Below are positions 1-8,584 of a stretch of DNA of 64,000 bases, piece by piece. The position numbers and the translations under genes are program-made. This DNA comes from Kaistella sp. 97-N-M2. GTDB taxonomy: Bacteria > Bacteroidota > Bacteroidia > Flavobacteriales > Weeksellaceae. The notes beneath the pieces are model-generated. The model did no database searches, was not told the DNA's origin, and worked only from the letters and a program-made list of their open reading frames with translations. The DNA lies in the NCBI RefSeq assembly GCF_021513235.1, contig NZ_CP090976.1:1116001-1180000 (forward strand), written 5' to 3'. Each line of letters opens with the position of its first letter. Position 1 is the first letter of the stretch.

Positions 1-684
1 CCTTATGGCGGCGGCATTATTACCGATGATATTAAAGAAGGCTGTTCCATTATCGAAAAACATGCAGAACAGTTGAAAGTTAAATTTGGGTCTGCCGTGC
101 CGGAACTGGAGAAAGACAGCACCTTCGTAACCATTCCCGGCCTACACGGAAGACCCGACAAAGAAATTTCTTTAAAAACTCTCGCGCAGGTTGTTAATGC
201 CCGTGTTGAAGAAATTTTAGAAATGGTAAACACCGAACTAAAAGCCTATGGCGCGTTCGAGCAAAAGAAAAAACTCATCGCCGGAATCGTTTTAACAGGC
301 GGTGGTTCAAATTTGCGTCACCTTCGTCAGTTAGCCAATTATACGACAGGTTTCGACAGCCGGATTGGTTTCGCAAACGAATACGTTGCCAACGACAAGA
401 ACCAACATTTAAAAGGTCCGGAATATGCAACATCCATCGGGCTTTTAATGGAAAGTTTAAAAATTCGCGACAAGAAAAACGGCATCGAACAACCCGAAGA
501 AATTGTCGAGAAAGAAGAAGTAACGCCCGCTCAAAATATGACAGCACCGGAAGCGCCACAATTTAGAACCGAGGAAGAAGTGATTTCTCAAACCTCGGAG
601 CGACGAAGAAACAAGCTCACCATCGGACAAAAAATTATGGAAAGCGTTAAAAAAATTCTTCGAAGAAGTAGAATAAATATTTAA
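1..684 (+). CDS. ftsA: Cell division protein FtsA, 3' part (cut by window start)
   Basis: C-terminal about 227 residues of FtsA, the actin-like ATPase that anchors FtsZ to the membrane. The frame is open from base 1, so the true start lies outside the window. Visible family signatures are GGGIITDDIKEGCSIIEKHAEQ near the left edge (helix region of the ATPase fold) and the phosphate-binding segment IVLTGGGSNL. The end is a charged linker followed by a basic amphipathic tail (ESVKKILRRSRINI), as expected of the FtsA membrane-targeting helix. It sits 67 bases upstream of ftsZ, the standard order in Bacteroidota. Identification is firm; only the N-terminal part is missing. Confidence 0.93.
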   Translation, partial: PYGGGIITDDIKEGCSIIEKHAEQLKVKFGSAVPELEKDSTFVTIPGLHGRPDKEISLKTLAQVVNARVEEILEMVNTELKAYGAFEQKKKLIAGIVLTGGGSNLRHLRQLANYTTGFDSRIGFANEYVANDKNQHLKGPEYATSIGLLMESLKIRDKKNGIEQPEEIVEKEEVTPAQNMTAPEAPQFRTEEEVISQTSERRRNKLTIGQKIMESVKKILRRSRINI

Positions 685-691
685 ATTGATG

Positions 692-753
692 ATCTATCAA
701 TCATTCATCAACATTATCACCTATCATTAATCAATTATCAACTATACAAATAT
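692..753 (+). other. G-free spacer between ftsA and ftsZ
   Basis: From the end of ftsA to the ftsZ ATG the top strand holds only A, T and C for about 62 bases, with loosely repeated ATCA/TATCA units. A transcript of this stretch could form almost no secondary structure. No Shine-Dalgarno sequence is present, so it may act as an unstructured ribosome landing stretch for ftsZ. That role is inference. Confidence 0.5.
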
Positions 754-2587
754 GGAAAATTTGAACACCCCAGGATTTTCGTTTGATTTACCAAAAGGAA
801 ATTCCTCAATTATAAAAGTAATCGGAGTCGGTGGCGGCGGAAACAATGCACTGAAACACATGTACGAGCGCGGGATTCATGGCGTAGATTTCGTTATCTG
901 CAATACCGATTCGCAAACTCTGGACAACAATCCAGTGTCCAATAAAGTTCAGCTTGGCTTAACCATTACGGAAGGTTTAGGCGCCGGTGCAGATCCTGAT
1001 GTTGGCGAAAAAGCCGCCATCGAAAGCATCGAAGACATCAAAGCAGCCATGGGACAAAACACCAAAATGGTCTTTATTACTGCCGGAATGGGTGGTGGAA
1101 CCGGGACGGGTGCCGCGCCAATCATTGCGAAAGTCGCGAAAGACATGGGCATTTTAACAGTCGGAATTGTAACGATTCCTTTCAGTTTTGAAGGAAAAAG
1201 AAGACTGGAGCAAGCCGATATCGGTTTGGAAAAATTAAGAAATAACGTCGATTCCTTAATCGTCATCAACAACGATAAATTACGCCAGCAGTTTGGAAAC
1301 CTTGGATTTAAATCCGGCTTTTCCAAAGCCGATGAAGTATTAACCAACGCTGCGAAAGGCATGGCAGAAGTTATTACGGGTTATTTCGATGTAAATATCG
1401 ATTTCCGGGATGCGAAATCCGTTTTGGCGAATTCCGGCACCGCATTAATGTCTAACGGTGTAGCCTCCGGCGAAAACAAAGCCGAAGACGCGGTGAAAAA
1501 AGCCCTGGATTCTCCATTGCTGAATGACAACAAAATTACCGGCGCCAAAAATGTATTGCTTTTGATCCGAAGTGGTTCCGAAGAAGTGACCATGGACGAA
1601 ATCGGAGTGATCATGGATCATATTCAAAAAGAAGCCGGAAATACCGCAGATATTATTTTCGGTGTTGGAACCGACGAAGAATTAGGCGATTCTGTAAGCG
1701 TTTTAGTGATTGCGACCGGCTTTTCTAACGAAGATAAAAAACATGCCGGATCTGCAGAGAAAATAAAATTCGCCTTGGGAGATTCTATGGAACCAACCAG
1801 AACTTCGCCCTTCAAACAGAAAATGGAGAAAGAAGAGATCACGCGCGAAGATTTCACACGAAAAAGCCTCTTTATTTTAGATGATGAAGATGATTTGAAT
1901 ACGCCTGAATTTAAAGTAAAAACGTCCTCAAGACCTGCTGCGTTTGAGCACGAAACTCCCACAGAGGTAACTTTTTACGATTTGGAAGAGGAAAAACCGC
2001 AACAAACCTTCAACACATGTGAGGAAGAAAATGAAATGAATCTGTTTTCTTTTGATCATAACGACGTTTCGGAATCTTTAGAGCGGGAATCCTTCACCTT
2101 CGAAACTGAAGAAAGAAAGGAAAAAAAGCCTGCACCGCCGCAAACAAATTTTTCGGAGGAAATTTCAAATGAATTCACTTTTTTCGTAAATGAACCGATT
2201 GAGGAGCCAAAAGCTGAAACACCACAGCCCAAGGTAGTAATTAAGCCACAACCGGTTCAAAAAACTGAAATAAAGGTGGAGGAAGAAATAGTGGAAAACA
2301 CTGAAGAATTATCAAAATTCGAATCGGAAGATGATTTTACCTTCATCACCAAACCTACTTCCTCAGACAAAATTTTGGAACGCCGAAACAAACTGAAAGA
2401 ATTCAACTCCAGATATCAGGTTTCCGATAAAGAAAGCGATTTCACCAATATTCCGGCTTTCCGACGTAAAAATATTACGTTAGACGGCAACAGTGCCTCC
2501 GAGCAAACCATCAATAATTTCCTTACAGAAACGGATGGAAAAATGCAGGTTCGCGAAAACAGATTCTTAAACAAAGACGTAGATTAA
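752..2587 (+). CDS. ftsZ: Cell division protein FtsZ
   Basis: Tubulin-like GTPase that polymerises into the division ring. The N-terminal GTPase domain (about residues 15-330) carries GVGGGGNNA, the tubulin signature GGGTGTGAAP and the T7-loop region NVDIDFRDAKSVL. Residues about 340-600 form a long acidic, low-complexity linker, making the protein 611 residues against about 380 in E. coli; such long tails are usual in Chryseobacterium relatives. Near the C-terminus PAFRRKNITLD is a candidate partner-binding segment. The ATG at 752 follows a G-free leader. The linker contains an in-frame run of seven A (2121-2127) that keeps frame, a useful contrast to the broken genes described elsewhere. 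Confidence 0.97.
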   Translation: MENLNTPGFSFDLPKGNSSIIKVIGVGGGGNNALKHMYERGIHGVDFVICNTDSQTLDNNPVSNKVQLGLTITEGLGAGADPDVGEKAAIESIEDIKAAMGQNTKMVFITAGMGGGTGTGAAPIIAKVAKDMGILTVGIVTIPFSFEGKRRLEQADIGLEKLRNNVDSLIVINNDKLRQQFGNLGFKSGFSKADEVLTNAAKGMAEVITGYFDVNIDFRDAKSVLANSGTALMSNGVASGENKAEDAVKKALDSPLLNDNKITGAKNVLLLIRSGSEEVTMDEIGVIMDHIQKEAGNTADIIFGVGTDEELGDSVSVLVIATGFSNEDKKHAGSAEKIKFALGDSMEPTRTSPFKQKMEKEEITREDFTRKSLFILDDEDDLNTPEFKVKTSSRPAAFEHETPTEVTFYDLEEEKPQQTFNTCEEENEMNLFSFDHNDVSESLERESFTFETEERKEKKPAPPQTNFSEEISNEFTFFVNEPIEEPKAETPQPKVVIKPQPVQKTEIKVEEEIVENTEELSKFESEDDFTFITKPTSSDKILERRNKLKEFNSRYQVSDKESDFTNIPAFRRKNITLDGNSASEQTINNFLTETDGKMQVRENRFLNKDVD

Positions 2588-2667
2588 TAATGTGATCATG
2601 TGTTAAATTGAAAATGTGCTAATTACATTATCAAATTGACCAATTATCAAACTTTGAAATTAAAATT

Positions 2668-3114
2668 ATGAGCTTAGAAATTATCATCAGCGACGCCATT
2701 AAAGACGCCATGAGAGCCAAAGACAAAATAGCTCTGGACGCTTTGAGAGCCGTGAAATCGCAGATTCTTATGTTGAAAACTGAGGCCAAAGGTGCCGAAG
2801 TTTCTGCAGAACAGGAAATTGCCATCCTGCAGAGAATGATCAAGCAACGCAAGGATTCTTTTGACCAGTACATGGGACAGGACCGAAAAGATTTGGCCGA
2901 TGTGGAAGAAGCACAGATGAAAGTCATTGAAAAATATCTGCCGCAGCAACTTTCAGCGGAAGAATTAGAAGCAGAAATAAAGAAAATTATTGCTGACACC
3001 GGCGCCGAAAGCGCCAAAGATTTAGGAAAAGTAATGGGAATGGCGAGCAAAGCACTTGCCGGAAAAAGCGACGGAAAAAGCATTTCCGAAATGGCGAAGA
3101 AACTACTTTCTTAA
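2668..3114 (+). CDS. GatB/YqeY domain-containing protein
   Basis: 148-residue YqeY-family protein, a fold related to the tail domain of the GatB subunit of tRNA-dependent amidotransferase. Precise function is not established. Family features visible are the N-terminal helix with DAIKDAMRAKDKIALDALR, the central EIAILQRMIKQRKDS and the C-terminal GKVMGMASKALAGKSDGK loop. Length is normal for the family. It follows ftsZ by 80 bases, a conserved ftsA-ftsZ-yqeY order in Bacteroidota, and ends at a strong terminator, so it is probably the last gene of the division operon. Confidence 0.9.
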   Translation: MSLEIIISDAIKDAMRAKDKIALDALRAVKSQILMLKTEAKGAEVSAEQEIAILQRMIKQRKDSFDQYMGQDRKDLADVEEAQMKVIEKYLPQQLSAEELEAEIKKIIADTGAESAKDLGKVMGMASKALAGKSDGKSISEMAKKLLS

Positions 3115-3155
3115 TAATAGTACGGATATTCAACCTTTGCATATCGATTTGATTG

Positions 3156-3190
3156 AAACCCGAAACATTTTTTGTTTTCGGGTTTTTTCT
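3156..3190 (+). terminator. Rho-independent terminator after the ftsZ-yqeY operon
   Basis: Inverted repeat AACCCGAAAC / GTTTTCGGGTT around a T-rich loop, followed by a T run. It lies about 40 bases after the yqeY stop. Confidence 0.8.
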
Positions 3191-3265
3191 GCCAAAAAGA
3201 CTGTTATTGAAATTTGGAATGATTTTGATCACTAATTTAGATGAACTTAATAATTCAAAAAGAAT

Positions 3266-3273
3266 TAAATTTG
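3266..3273 (+). promoter_or_regulatory. Putative -7 promoter box for the bacilliredoxin gene
   Basis: TAAATTTG matches the Bacteroidota -7 consensus TAnnTTTG, 56 bases before the ATG at 3329 and downstream of the yqeY terminator. No clear -33 TTTG is seen at the expected distance. Confidence 0.4.
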
Positions 3274-3328
3274 CAACAGCAATTTTTTTGAAATTGAATT
3301 CGAATTTTAAACCATAAATTATATAAAT

Positions 3329-3739
3329 ATGTATCCAGAAGAATTAGTAATGCCCATGAAGGCAGAGCTTACCGATAAAGGCTTTCAGGACTTAAGAAGC
3401 TCGGAAGCTGTAGATAACGCAATTAATAAAGAGGGAACTACGCTTTTGATGATCAACTCCGTTTGCGGTTGCGCAGCAGGAGCGGCACGACCAGGCGTCA
3501 TTTTCTCTTTAACTGGCGAGAAGAAACCCGATCATCTAACAACAGTATTTGCCGGCTTTGATGTGGATGCGGTAGCTGAAGCGCGCAAATTTTTGGCGCC
3601 TTTCCCACCAAGCTCTCCGTGTGTAGCGCTTTTCAAAGATGGTGAGTTAGTTCATATGCTCGAAAGACACCACATTGAAGGAAATCCGGCTGGCGCAATT
3701 GCCGCTAATTTGCAGGCTGCCTACGACGAATACTGCTAA
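3329..3739 (+). CDS. BrxA/BrxB family bacilliredoxin
   Basis: 136-residue thioredoxin-fold protein of the YphP/YqiW family, which removes bacillithiol from mixed disulfides on proteins. The active-site CGC motif is at residues 46-48 within NSVCGCAAGAARPG, the hallmark of the family. The segment FPPSSPCVALFKDGE and the terminal Cys are also visible. It is monocistronic: a terminator lies upstream and another directly follows. Whether this organism makes bacillithiol cannot be judged from the window. Confidence 0.92.
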   Translation: MYPEELVMPMKAELTDKGFQDLRSSEAVDNAINKEGTTLLMINSVCGCAAGAARPGVIFSLTGEKKPDHLTTVFAGFDVDAVAEARKFLAPFPPSSPCVALFKDGELVHMLERHHIEGNPAGAIAANLQAAYDEYC

Positions 3740-3759
3740 ACGAAACATTTAGTCGATAA

Positions 3760-3797
3760 AAAATTCCGCTCCTTAAAGGGCGGAATTTTTATTTTTC
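3760..3797. terminator. Bidirectional terminator between convergent genes
   Basis: AAATTCCGC and GCGGAATTT form a perfect stem with an 10-base loop, flanked by A and T runs, between the forward bacilliredoxin gene and the reverse gene ending at 3789. Confidence 0.8.
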
Positions 3798-4439
3798 TTC
3801 CACGAACTCGCGTTTCGCCATCGCCAAAAGGAGATCTGCTTTAATCCTGTGCAATATTACTTTTTCTTCAGCTTCAGAAGTCGCTGTTTCCGCCTGGAGA
3901 TTAATTTGGCTTTTAATAAAGTGGACGATCGTACGAAGATCCTGCAAGTTCACTTTTTCTTTGTCATACTCGAAATCCCGCTGTACACCGTCGATGATCA
4001 GTCGGATAACCGATTTTAAATGTGGTTTTCGCCCAGACCGTAAAAAAATAAGAACAGCCAGTCCTCCTAAAATCAGCAGCGTTCCAGCGATTGCAAACAG
4101 CGCGAAAAAAAGCAGCAGTCCTCCAAGCATTAGAAAAACGGAAAACAGCAGGATATTTCGCTGTTTAACGTGATATGCATCAAGATCAGACTCATATTCT
4201 TCTACCAGATCGAGCATACCAATGCCTTGCACTGCGTGGAGGGAAAATATTTCACTTGAACCCGGTTTTGTGATCTGGATTTTTCGTCGGGACACCGTCA
4301 AAGTAATAGTGTCACTCTGGAAGTGATGTAATGGGGTGTCTATCTTCAGCGTTTTCAAGGTGATAAATGCGGGATTAAGTGGAATTTGAGCAAGGTCATT
4401 TCTCCATACTATCAAAGTTGAGCAATTCCACAACACCAA
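3789..4439 (-). CDS. Uncharacterised protein with two central membrane segments
   Basis: About 216 residues of unknown function. The N-terminal third resembles a small beta-rich, PH-like domain (ITLTVSRRKIQITKPG). Two closely spaced hydrophobic helices (about residues 95-133) follow, then a charged helical C-terminus. The start is unclear: no ATG exists in this frame before the membrane segments, only TTG codons at 4439 and 4415. An ATG about 30 bases downstream, in the neighbouring frame, reads MEK then stops. The start is therefore either TTG or affected by a one-base length error near 4405. Convergent with the bacilliredoxin gene. No function assigned. Confidence 0.65.
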   Translation of the reverse strand: MVLWNCSTLIVWRNDLAQIPLNPAFITLKTLKIDTPLHHFQSDTITLTVSRRKIQITKPGSSEIFSLHAVQGIGMLDLVEEYESDLDAYHVKQRNILLFSVFLMLGGLLLFFALFAIAGTLLILGGLAVLIFLRSGRKPHLKSVIRLIIDGVQRDFEYDKEKVNLQDLRTIVHFIKSQINLQAETATSEAEEKVILHRIKADLLLAMAKREFVEEK

Positions 4440-4549
4440 AAATGTACATTCGTGTTCAATAATGACCTAAAAAAGACGATAAAGCCAAAATTTTAAAGTG
4501 CAGCTAAGTTTCGCGCGAGAAACTTAACGGGTCTTTAAATGAAAAATAT

Positions 4550-4557
4550 TATATTTG
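4550..4557 (+). promoter_or_regulatory. Putative -7 promoter box for the GH3 gene
   Basis: TATATTTG matches TAnnTTTG and ends five bases before the ATG at 4563, so transcription would start at or within a few bases of the start codon. This argues against an upstream ATG at 4539, which would put the promoter inside the coding sequence. Confidence 0.5.
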
Positions 4558-4562
4558 TCAAT

Positions 4563-6077
4563 ATGGCAACAAAGGCGCTTTTCAATACCGTGGTCAATTG
4601 GTTTATGAGGCAGCGGATCGATCAGATTCAAAATTTCATGAATCACCCTATTGAAACGCAGAACGGGTTATTGCTGTCTCAGCTCTATCATGCAGAAAAC
4701 ACCGATTACGGGAAAATTCACGGCTTTAATGCCATTTCGTGTTATGATGATTTCCGCCGCAATATTCCCATCGTTACTTACGAAGATTTCGAACCTTATA
4801 TTGAGCAGGCCCGCCAGGGAAAACCCGATATTAGCTGGCCCGGCTACATCCGAAAATTCGCAAAATCTTCCGGAACCACAAACGCGAAAAGCAAGTTTAT
4901 TCCTATTTCAAGTGAAAGTTTAGAAGATTGCCATTTTAAAGCGGGTAAAGATTTGGTTTCAATTTACGCCAACAATCATCCCGAGAACAACCTTTTTCTC
5001 TACAAAAATCTGCGCCTGGGCGGAAGTTCCGAGCTTTATGAAGACTTCAATACCACCTTTGGAGACCTGTCTGCAATCATGATTGAAAACCTGCCTTTTT
5101 GGGTAGAAATTACAACGACGCCAAGTAAGAAAGTTTCGCTGATGTCCGAATGGGAAAGCAAGCTTTGCGCAATCGTCTCGGAAGTCCGGAATGAAGATGT
5201 AGGTAGCCTTTCCGGCGTTCCGAGCTGGATGATGGTTTTGCTCCAAAGAATTTTAACCGAAACCGGTAACCAAAATATTACGGAGCTTTGGCCAAATCTG
5301 GAAGTTTTTTTTCATGGCGGCATCAGTTTTAAACCGTACAAAGACCAATACCGAAAATTAATCGGAAAAGATATTAATTACTACGAAATTTACAACGCTT
5401 CCGAAGGGTTTTTCGGCATTCAGGATCAGCACGGCAGCGACGAAATGCTGCTCATGCTCGACTACGGAATTTTCTATGAATTTATTCCCATGGAAACTTT
5501 CGACCTTAAAAATCTACAGGCCATCCCCTTGGAAAAGGTAGAGATCGGAAAAAATTACGCCATGGTCATCACCACCAACAGCGGACTTTGGCGGTATCTC
5601 ATTGGAGATACGGTTCGTTTTACATCCTTAAAACCTTTTAGAATAAAGATTTCGGGCCGTACCAAACATTATATTAATGCTTTCGGCGAAGAATTGATGA
5701 TCGATAACGTCGAAACTGCGCTGGGCAAAGCATGTGAAATCACCGGTTCGTGCGTATCCGACTTCACGGGAGCACCGGTTTTTATGAAGGATGGGGAAAG
5801 CGGCGCACACGAATGGATTTTTCAGTTCTCCATTGAACCTGAAGATCTGGATCGTTTTACCGAAATTTTCGACGGGCACTTAAAATCTATCAATTCCGAT
5901 TACGAAGCCAAACGATATAACAACATCACGTTGAAAAAACCCATTGTACACGTTGCCAAGCCTTATCTCTTTTACCAGTGGATGGCAGAACGTGGCAAGT
6001 TGGGCGGACAAAATAAAGTTCCGCGGCTCAGCAACGATCGCGAATATATTGATCCTTTACTGCTGATGAACCGCTAA
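4563..6077 (+). CDS. GH3 auxin-responsive promoter family protein (adenylate-forming)
   Basis: About 504-residue member of the GH3 family, firefly-luciferase-like enzymes that adenylate carboxylic acids and, in plants, conjugate them to amino acids. The bacterial substrate is unknown. Signatures seen are the nucleotide loop KSSGTTNAKSKFIP, the YNASEGFFGIQ motif, the WRYLIGDTVRF segment and KISGRTKHYINAFGEELM before the C-terminal domain. Length is standard. The start is set at 4563 because a -7 box lies just before it; an in-frame ATG at 4539 would extend the protein by eight residues. It stands alone, convergent with the reverse lipoprotein gene at 6097. Confidence 0.88.
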   Translation: MATKALFNTVVNWFMRQRIDQIQNFMNHPIETQNGLLLSQLYHAENTDYGKIHGFNAISCYDDFRRNIPIVTYEDFEPYIEQARQGKPDISWPGYIRKFAKSSGTTNAKSKFIPISSESLEDCHFKAGKDLVSIYANNHPENNLFLYKNLRLGGSSELYEDFNTTFGDLSAIMIENLPFWVEITTTPSKKVSLMSEWESKLCAIVSEVRNEDVGSLSGVPSWMMVLLQRILTETGNQNITELWPNLEVFFHGGISFKPYKDQYRKLIGKDINYYEIYNASEGFFGIQDQHGSDEMLLMLDYGIFYEFIPMETFDLKNLQAIPLEKVEIGKNYAMVITTNSGLWRYLIGDTVRFTSLKPFRIKISGRTKHYINAFGEELMIDNVETALGKACEITGSCVSDFTGAPVFMKDGESGAHEWIFQFSIEPEDLDRFTEIFDGHLKSINSDYEAKRYNNITLKKPIVHVAKPYLFYQWMAERGKLGGQNKVPRLSNDREYIDPLLLMNR

Positions 6078-6096
6078 CTTATCATATTTTAAGGAA

Positions 6097-6444
6097 TTAA
6101 TCCTTTTTTCTTAAATCTTCCTTCGCTTTTTCTGCGCCTTGCTCTACTTTTTCCGCACCTTTTGCGGTAGCATCTTTCAGGTCTTCACCGGCTTTTTTCA
6201 ATTCGTCTCCTGCTTTATTGGCTGCAGCGTCAATTTTTTCTCCCGCTTTATTTAACTTTTCTTTGGCTTTATCGACGGTAGAATTAATTTTTACAGAGTC
6301 GAACGCGGTTGATTTCTGAGTTTCAACCGTTGTTGTAGTAACGCTGCCATCCGGATTTTCAGACGTTTCTATCTTAGTTTCCGTCTGTTTGCAACTAGTG
6401 AAAAACAAAGCCAATATTGCTGTCGTAAAAAAAGATGCTTTCAT
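6097..6444 (-). CDS. Small lipoprotein with LEA/apolipoprotein-like helical repeats
   Basis: 115 residues. The N-terminus is a lipoprotein signal with lipobox FTSC (Cys 18). A Thr-rich stretch follows, then about 60 residues of near-repeating amphipathic units such as KAGEKIDAAANKAGDELKKA, rich in Ala, Lys, Glu and Gly. Proteins of this composition are often annotated as LEA-like or YtxH-like stress proteins, but there is no proof of function. It is followed upstream by a second small lipoprotein gene in the same direction. Confidence 0.75.
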   Translation of the reverse strand: MKASFFTTAILALFFTSCKQTETKIETSENPDGSVTTTTVETQKSTAFDSVKINSTVDKAKEKLNKAGEKIDAAANKAGDELKKAGEDLKDATAKGAEKVEQGAEKAKEDLRKKD

Positions 6445-6480
6445 AATTTAAGGGTGTTTTTAAAATTCAAATATAAAAAA

Positions 6481-6864
6481 TTATGGATTCGTCGTGTTTT
6501 GTGCGGAAGGAATTGCGACTTCAGACTTTGCTTTTTCTTTCTTTAATTTTAAGGCTTCTGCCTTTTTCTGTACTTCCTCCTGTTTTGCGGCGGCTTTCTC
6601 TTTTTCGGCGGCTTCATTTTTCAAAACTTTTTCCGCAATCATTTTTTCCTGAATTGCTTTTAAAGAATCTTGATACATTTTTGAGGAAATTCTGATCTTC
6701 CGTGCAATATTTTCAGAGGTGGCACCTGTTGAAAAAGAATCCACAGCCACCGTATCATAGGGCGCAGCGGTAGAACCCGACTGAACTGCAAACTCCTTTC
6801 GTGCTTCCTTTTTTCCACAAAAAACAAGGGATAACAATATACCAAGCAAAAGAACTCTCTTCAT
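6481..6864 (-). CDS. Small putative lipoprotein, Lys/Glu/Ala-rich
   Basis: 127 residues from the ATG at 6864, which begins directly after the stop of the EEP-fold gene at 6866. The start MKRVLLLGILLSLVFC has a hydrophobic core ending in a Cys; the -1 residue is Phe, unusual for a lipobox, so lipidation is likely but not certain. The C-terminal half is a highly charged helix rich in Glu, Ala and Lys, probably coiled coil. A start 24 bases upstream (MRNLKLIK) is possible but overlaps the previous gene. Function unknown; probably cotranscribed with the EEP gene. Confidence 0.65.
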   Translation of the reverse strand: MKRVLLLGILLSLVFCGKKEARKEFAVQSGSTAAPYDTVAVDSFSTGATSENIARKIRISSKMYQDSLKAIQEKMIAEKVLKNEAAEKEKAAAKQEEVQKKAEALKLKKEKAKSEVAIPSAQNTTNP

Positions 6865-6865
6865 T

Positions 6866-7842
6866 TTAATCAATTTTAAATTCCGCAATTACCGGGAAAT
6901 GATCAGATAATTTTATACTGCGGTCTACCCGATAACTAACGGGTTTTATGGTCTCGGAGACAAAGATATAATCAATCCTGATCGGAAATTTATAATCGTG
7001 AAAACTTGTTGCACTTCCCTTTCCTGCAGTCACAAAAGCATCTGTTAAACCTTTTCCGAGCGTATAATATTCGTAAGAATTCGGCACCGAATTAAAATCG
7101 CCCGCTAAAATCACCGGATAAGGTGAATGGTCGATCGCTTCGCGAACATCGGAAACTTCGTCTTGATGAATTTTAAAAGTTGGGATCAGCCTCTTTAAAA
7201 CGTACTTCATCTTTACTTTATTTTCTTCCAGATCTTCGGCAGGTCTCACCTTTTGCTTATCAAACGAAAACGGATTTAAATAAACAATTACAATCCGAAT
7301 GATTTTGCCGTTGATGTTGATATCGGCGTAAAACGAATTTCCGTTTCCGGATTTCGCTAATTTCTCCTGTTTTACAATCCTGTATTTGGAATTGAGCGCC
7401 ACAATTTGATACTCGTCAGTTTTATACGGGTAGCCGGGAATATTTAATTCGCTCCCGCATTCTTGCCCGATAATGATGTCTGCCTTTGTACTTATAAGAT
7501 AATCGTAGAGTTTTTCCCTTCCCATTGAGCCGTTTTTGATGTTCATGGTCACGATTTTTAAATTGGGTTTTACACCGGATTCCGTTGTAAAATTAACCCA
7601 CCTTTGAACAGGCTTGAAAAAAATAAATGATATCAGAAGAAAGAAAACAGCTCTCTTTTTCCACATCGCTACCCAGAAAATACAAAGCACGATATTAAGA
7701 ATCATCAACACCGGAAACATCAGCGAAAGCAGATTAAACCACGGAAATGTTCGCGGCAAAACGTAATCATTCAGCAAAGTTCCGAGCAACAGAACGATGA
7801 TTGCGAGGTGCATCAACACCAAAAAAATCTTAGGATCTTCAC
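6866..7842 (-). CDS. Endonuclease/exonuclease/phosphatase family membrane protein, frameshifted near its start
   Basis: EEP-fold hydrolase with two or three N-terminal membrane helices and a catalytic domain carrying TMNIKNG, GQE, GDFNSVP, RIDYIF and SDHFPV, the full set of metal and catalytic motifs. The substrate could be phosphodiester, lipid or nucleic acid. As sequenced, the frame opens only at a TTG (7822) or ATG (7813) inside the first helix. Seven A (7821-7827) interrupt an upstream segment: adding one base joins a GTG at 7842, six bases after the rhomboid stop, giving MKILRFFLVLMHLAII and a 325-residue protein. The extended end is my reconstruction; the unbroken part is 6866-7822. 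Confidence 0.8.
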
Positions 7843-7848
7843 TACGTT

Positions 7849-8579
7849 TTAATTAATTCGGAAGCGGTTTTTCTTCCAGTACATCGCCAAGAGAAAACCC
7901 ACGAGCGCGCCGCCAACATGCGCGAGATGGGCGATGCCGCCTACGTTTCCCGTAACCCCCAAAAATATGGACCCGACAACAATGACGGGCAAAACATATT
8001 TCACTTTAACAGGAATCGGTATGAACATGATCCCAATCTCTGCATCCGGAAATAAGGTCGCGAATGCTGCAATTACGCCAAATATCGCACCGGACGCGCC
8101 CACCATCGGTACCGTAAGGATCGACTGCAAATTATTCACAAGCCCCTGCTGCATTGCAATTGCCTCGGCATTGCCTTTAAAAGAAACACTTTCGCCCGAT
8201 AAATACCCATTCAGATCAAAACCGAAACTTTTCAAACTCGTCTGGATTTGCTGCACCTCCATAAAATTCCACAGGTTGAAAAGGAAGAACGCTCCCAAAC
8301 CACTCACAAAATAAAGAATGACGTATTTTTTTCGCCCAAAATCCGTTCGAGCACCGGCCCAAAACTGTACAGCGTAAACATATTGAAAAGGATGTGCATC
8401 AATCCGCCGTGCATAAACATATGCGTAACAACCTGCCACGATCTGAAGTAGGGGGAAAAAGGGTAAAATGCCGCGAATTTCATATACAAAGCCTGGCTGT
8501 TCAGCAAATAAAATAATCCAAAAACAATAACATTCAGGATAATAATATTTCTGGTAATCGGCGGTAGCGTATTGAACAT
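7849..8579 (-). CDS. Rhomboid family intramembrane serine protease, frameshifted as sequenced
   Basis: Two overlapping frames together encode one rhomboid protease. The upstream part (8579 to about 8333) holds the N-terminal helix and the loop THMFMHGGLMHILFNM. The downstream part holds the catalytic Ser in GASGAIFG and the catalytic His in HLAHVGG. The frame is lost at seven A on the coding strand (8326-8332); eight would read GEKKYVILYF and give 243 residues, normal for the family. The site also reads A AAA AAT, a possible -1 slippery heptamer. All catalytic parts are present. It starts five bases after the mutL stop and is probably cotranscribed with mutL and the EEP gene. Confidence 0.82.
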
Positions 8580-8584
8580 ATTTT

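Noticed and set aside
2588-2667. Possible second G-poor leader before yqeY
   Set aside because: It contains several G residues and only a short ATCA-rich part, so I do not list it as the same feature as the ftsZ leader.
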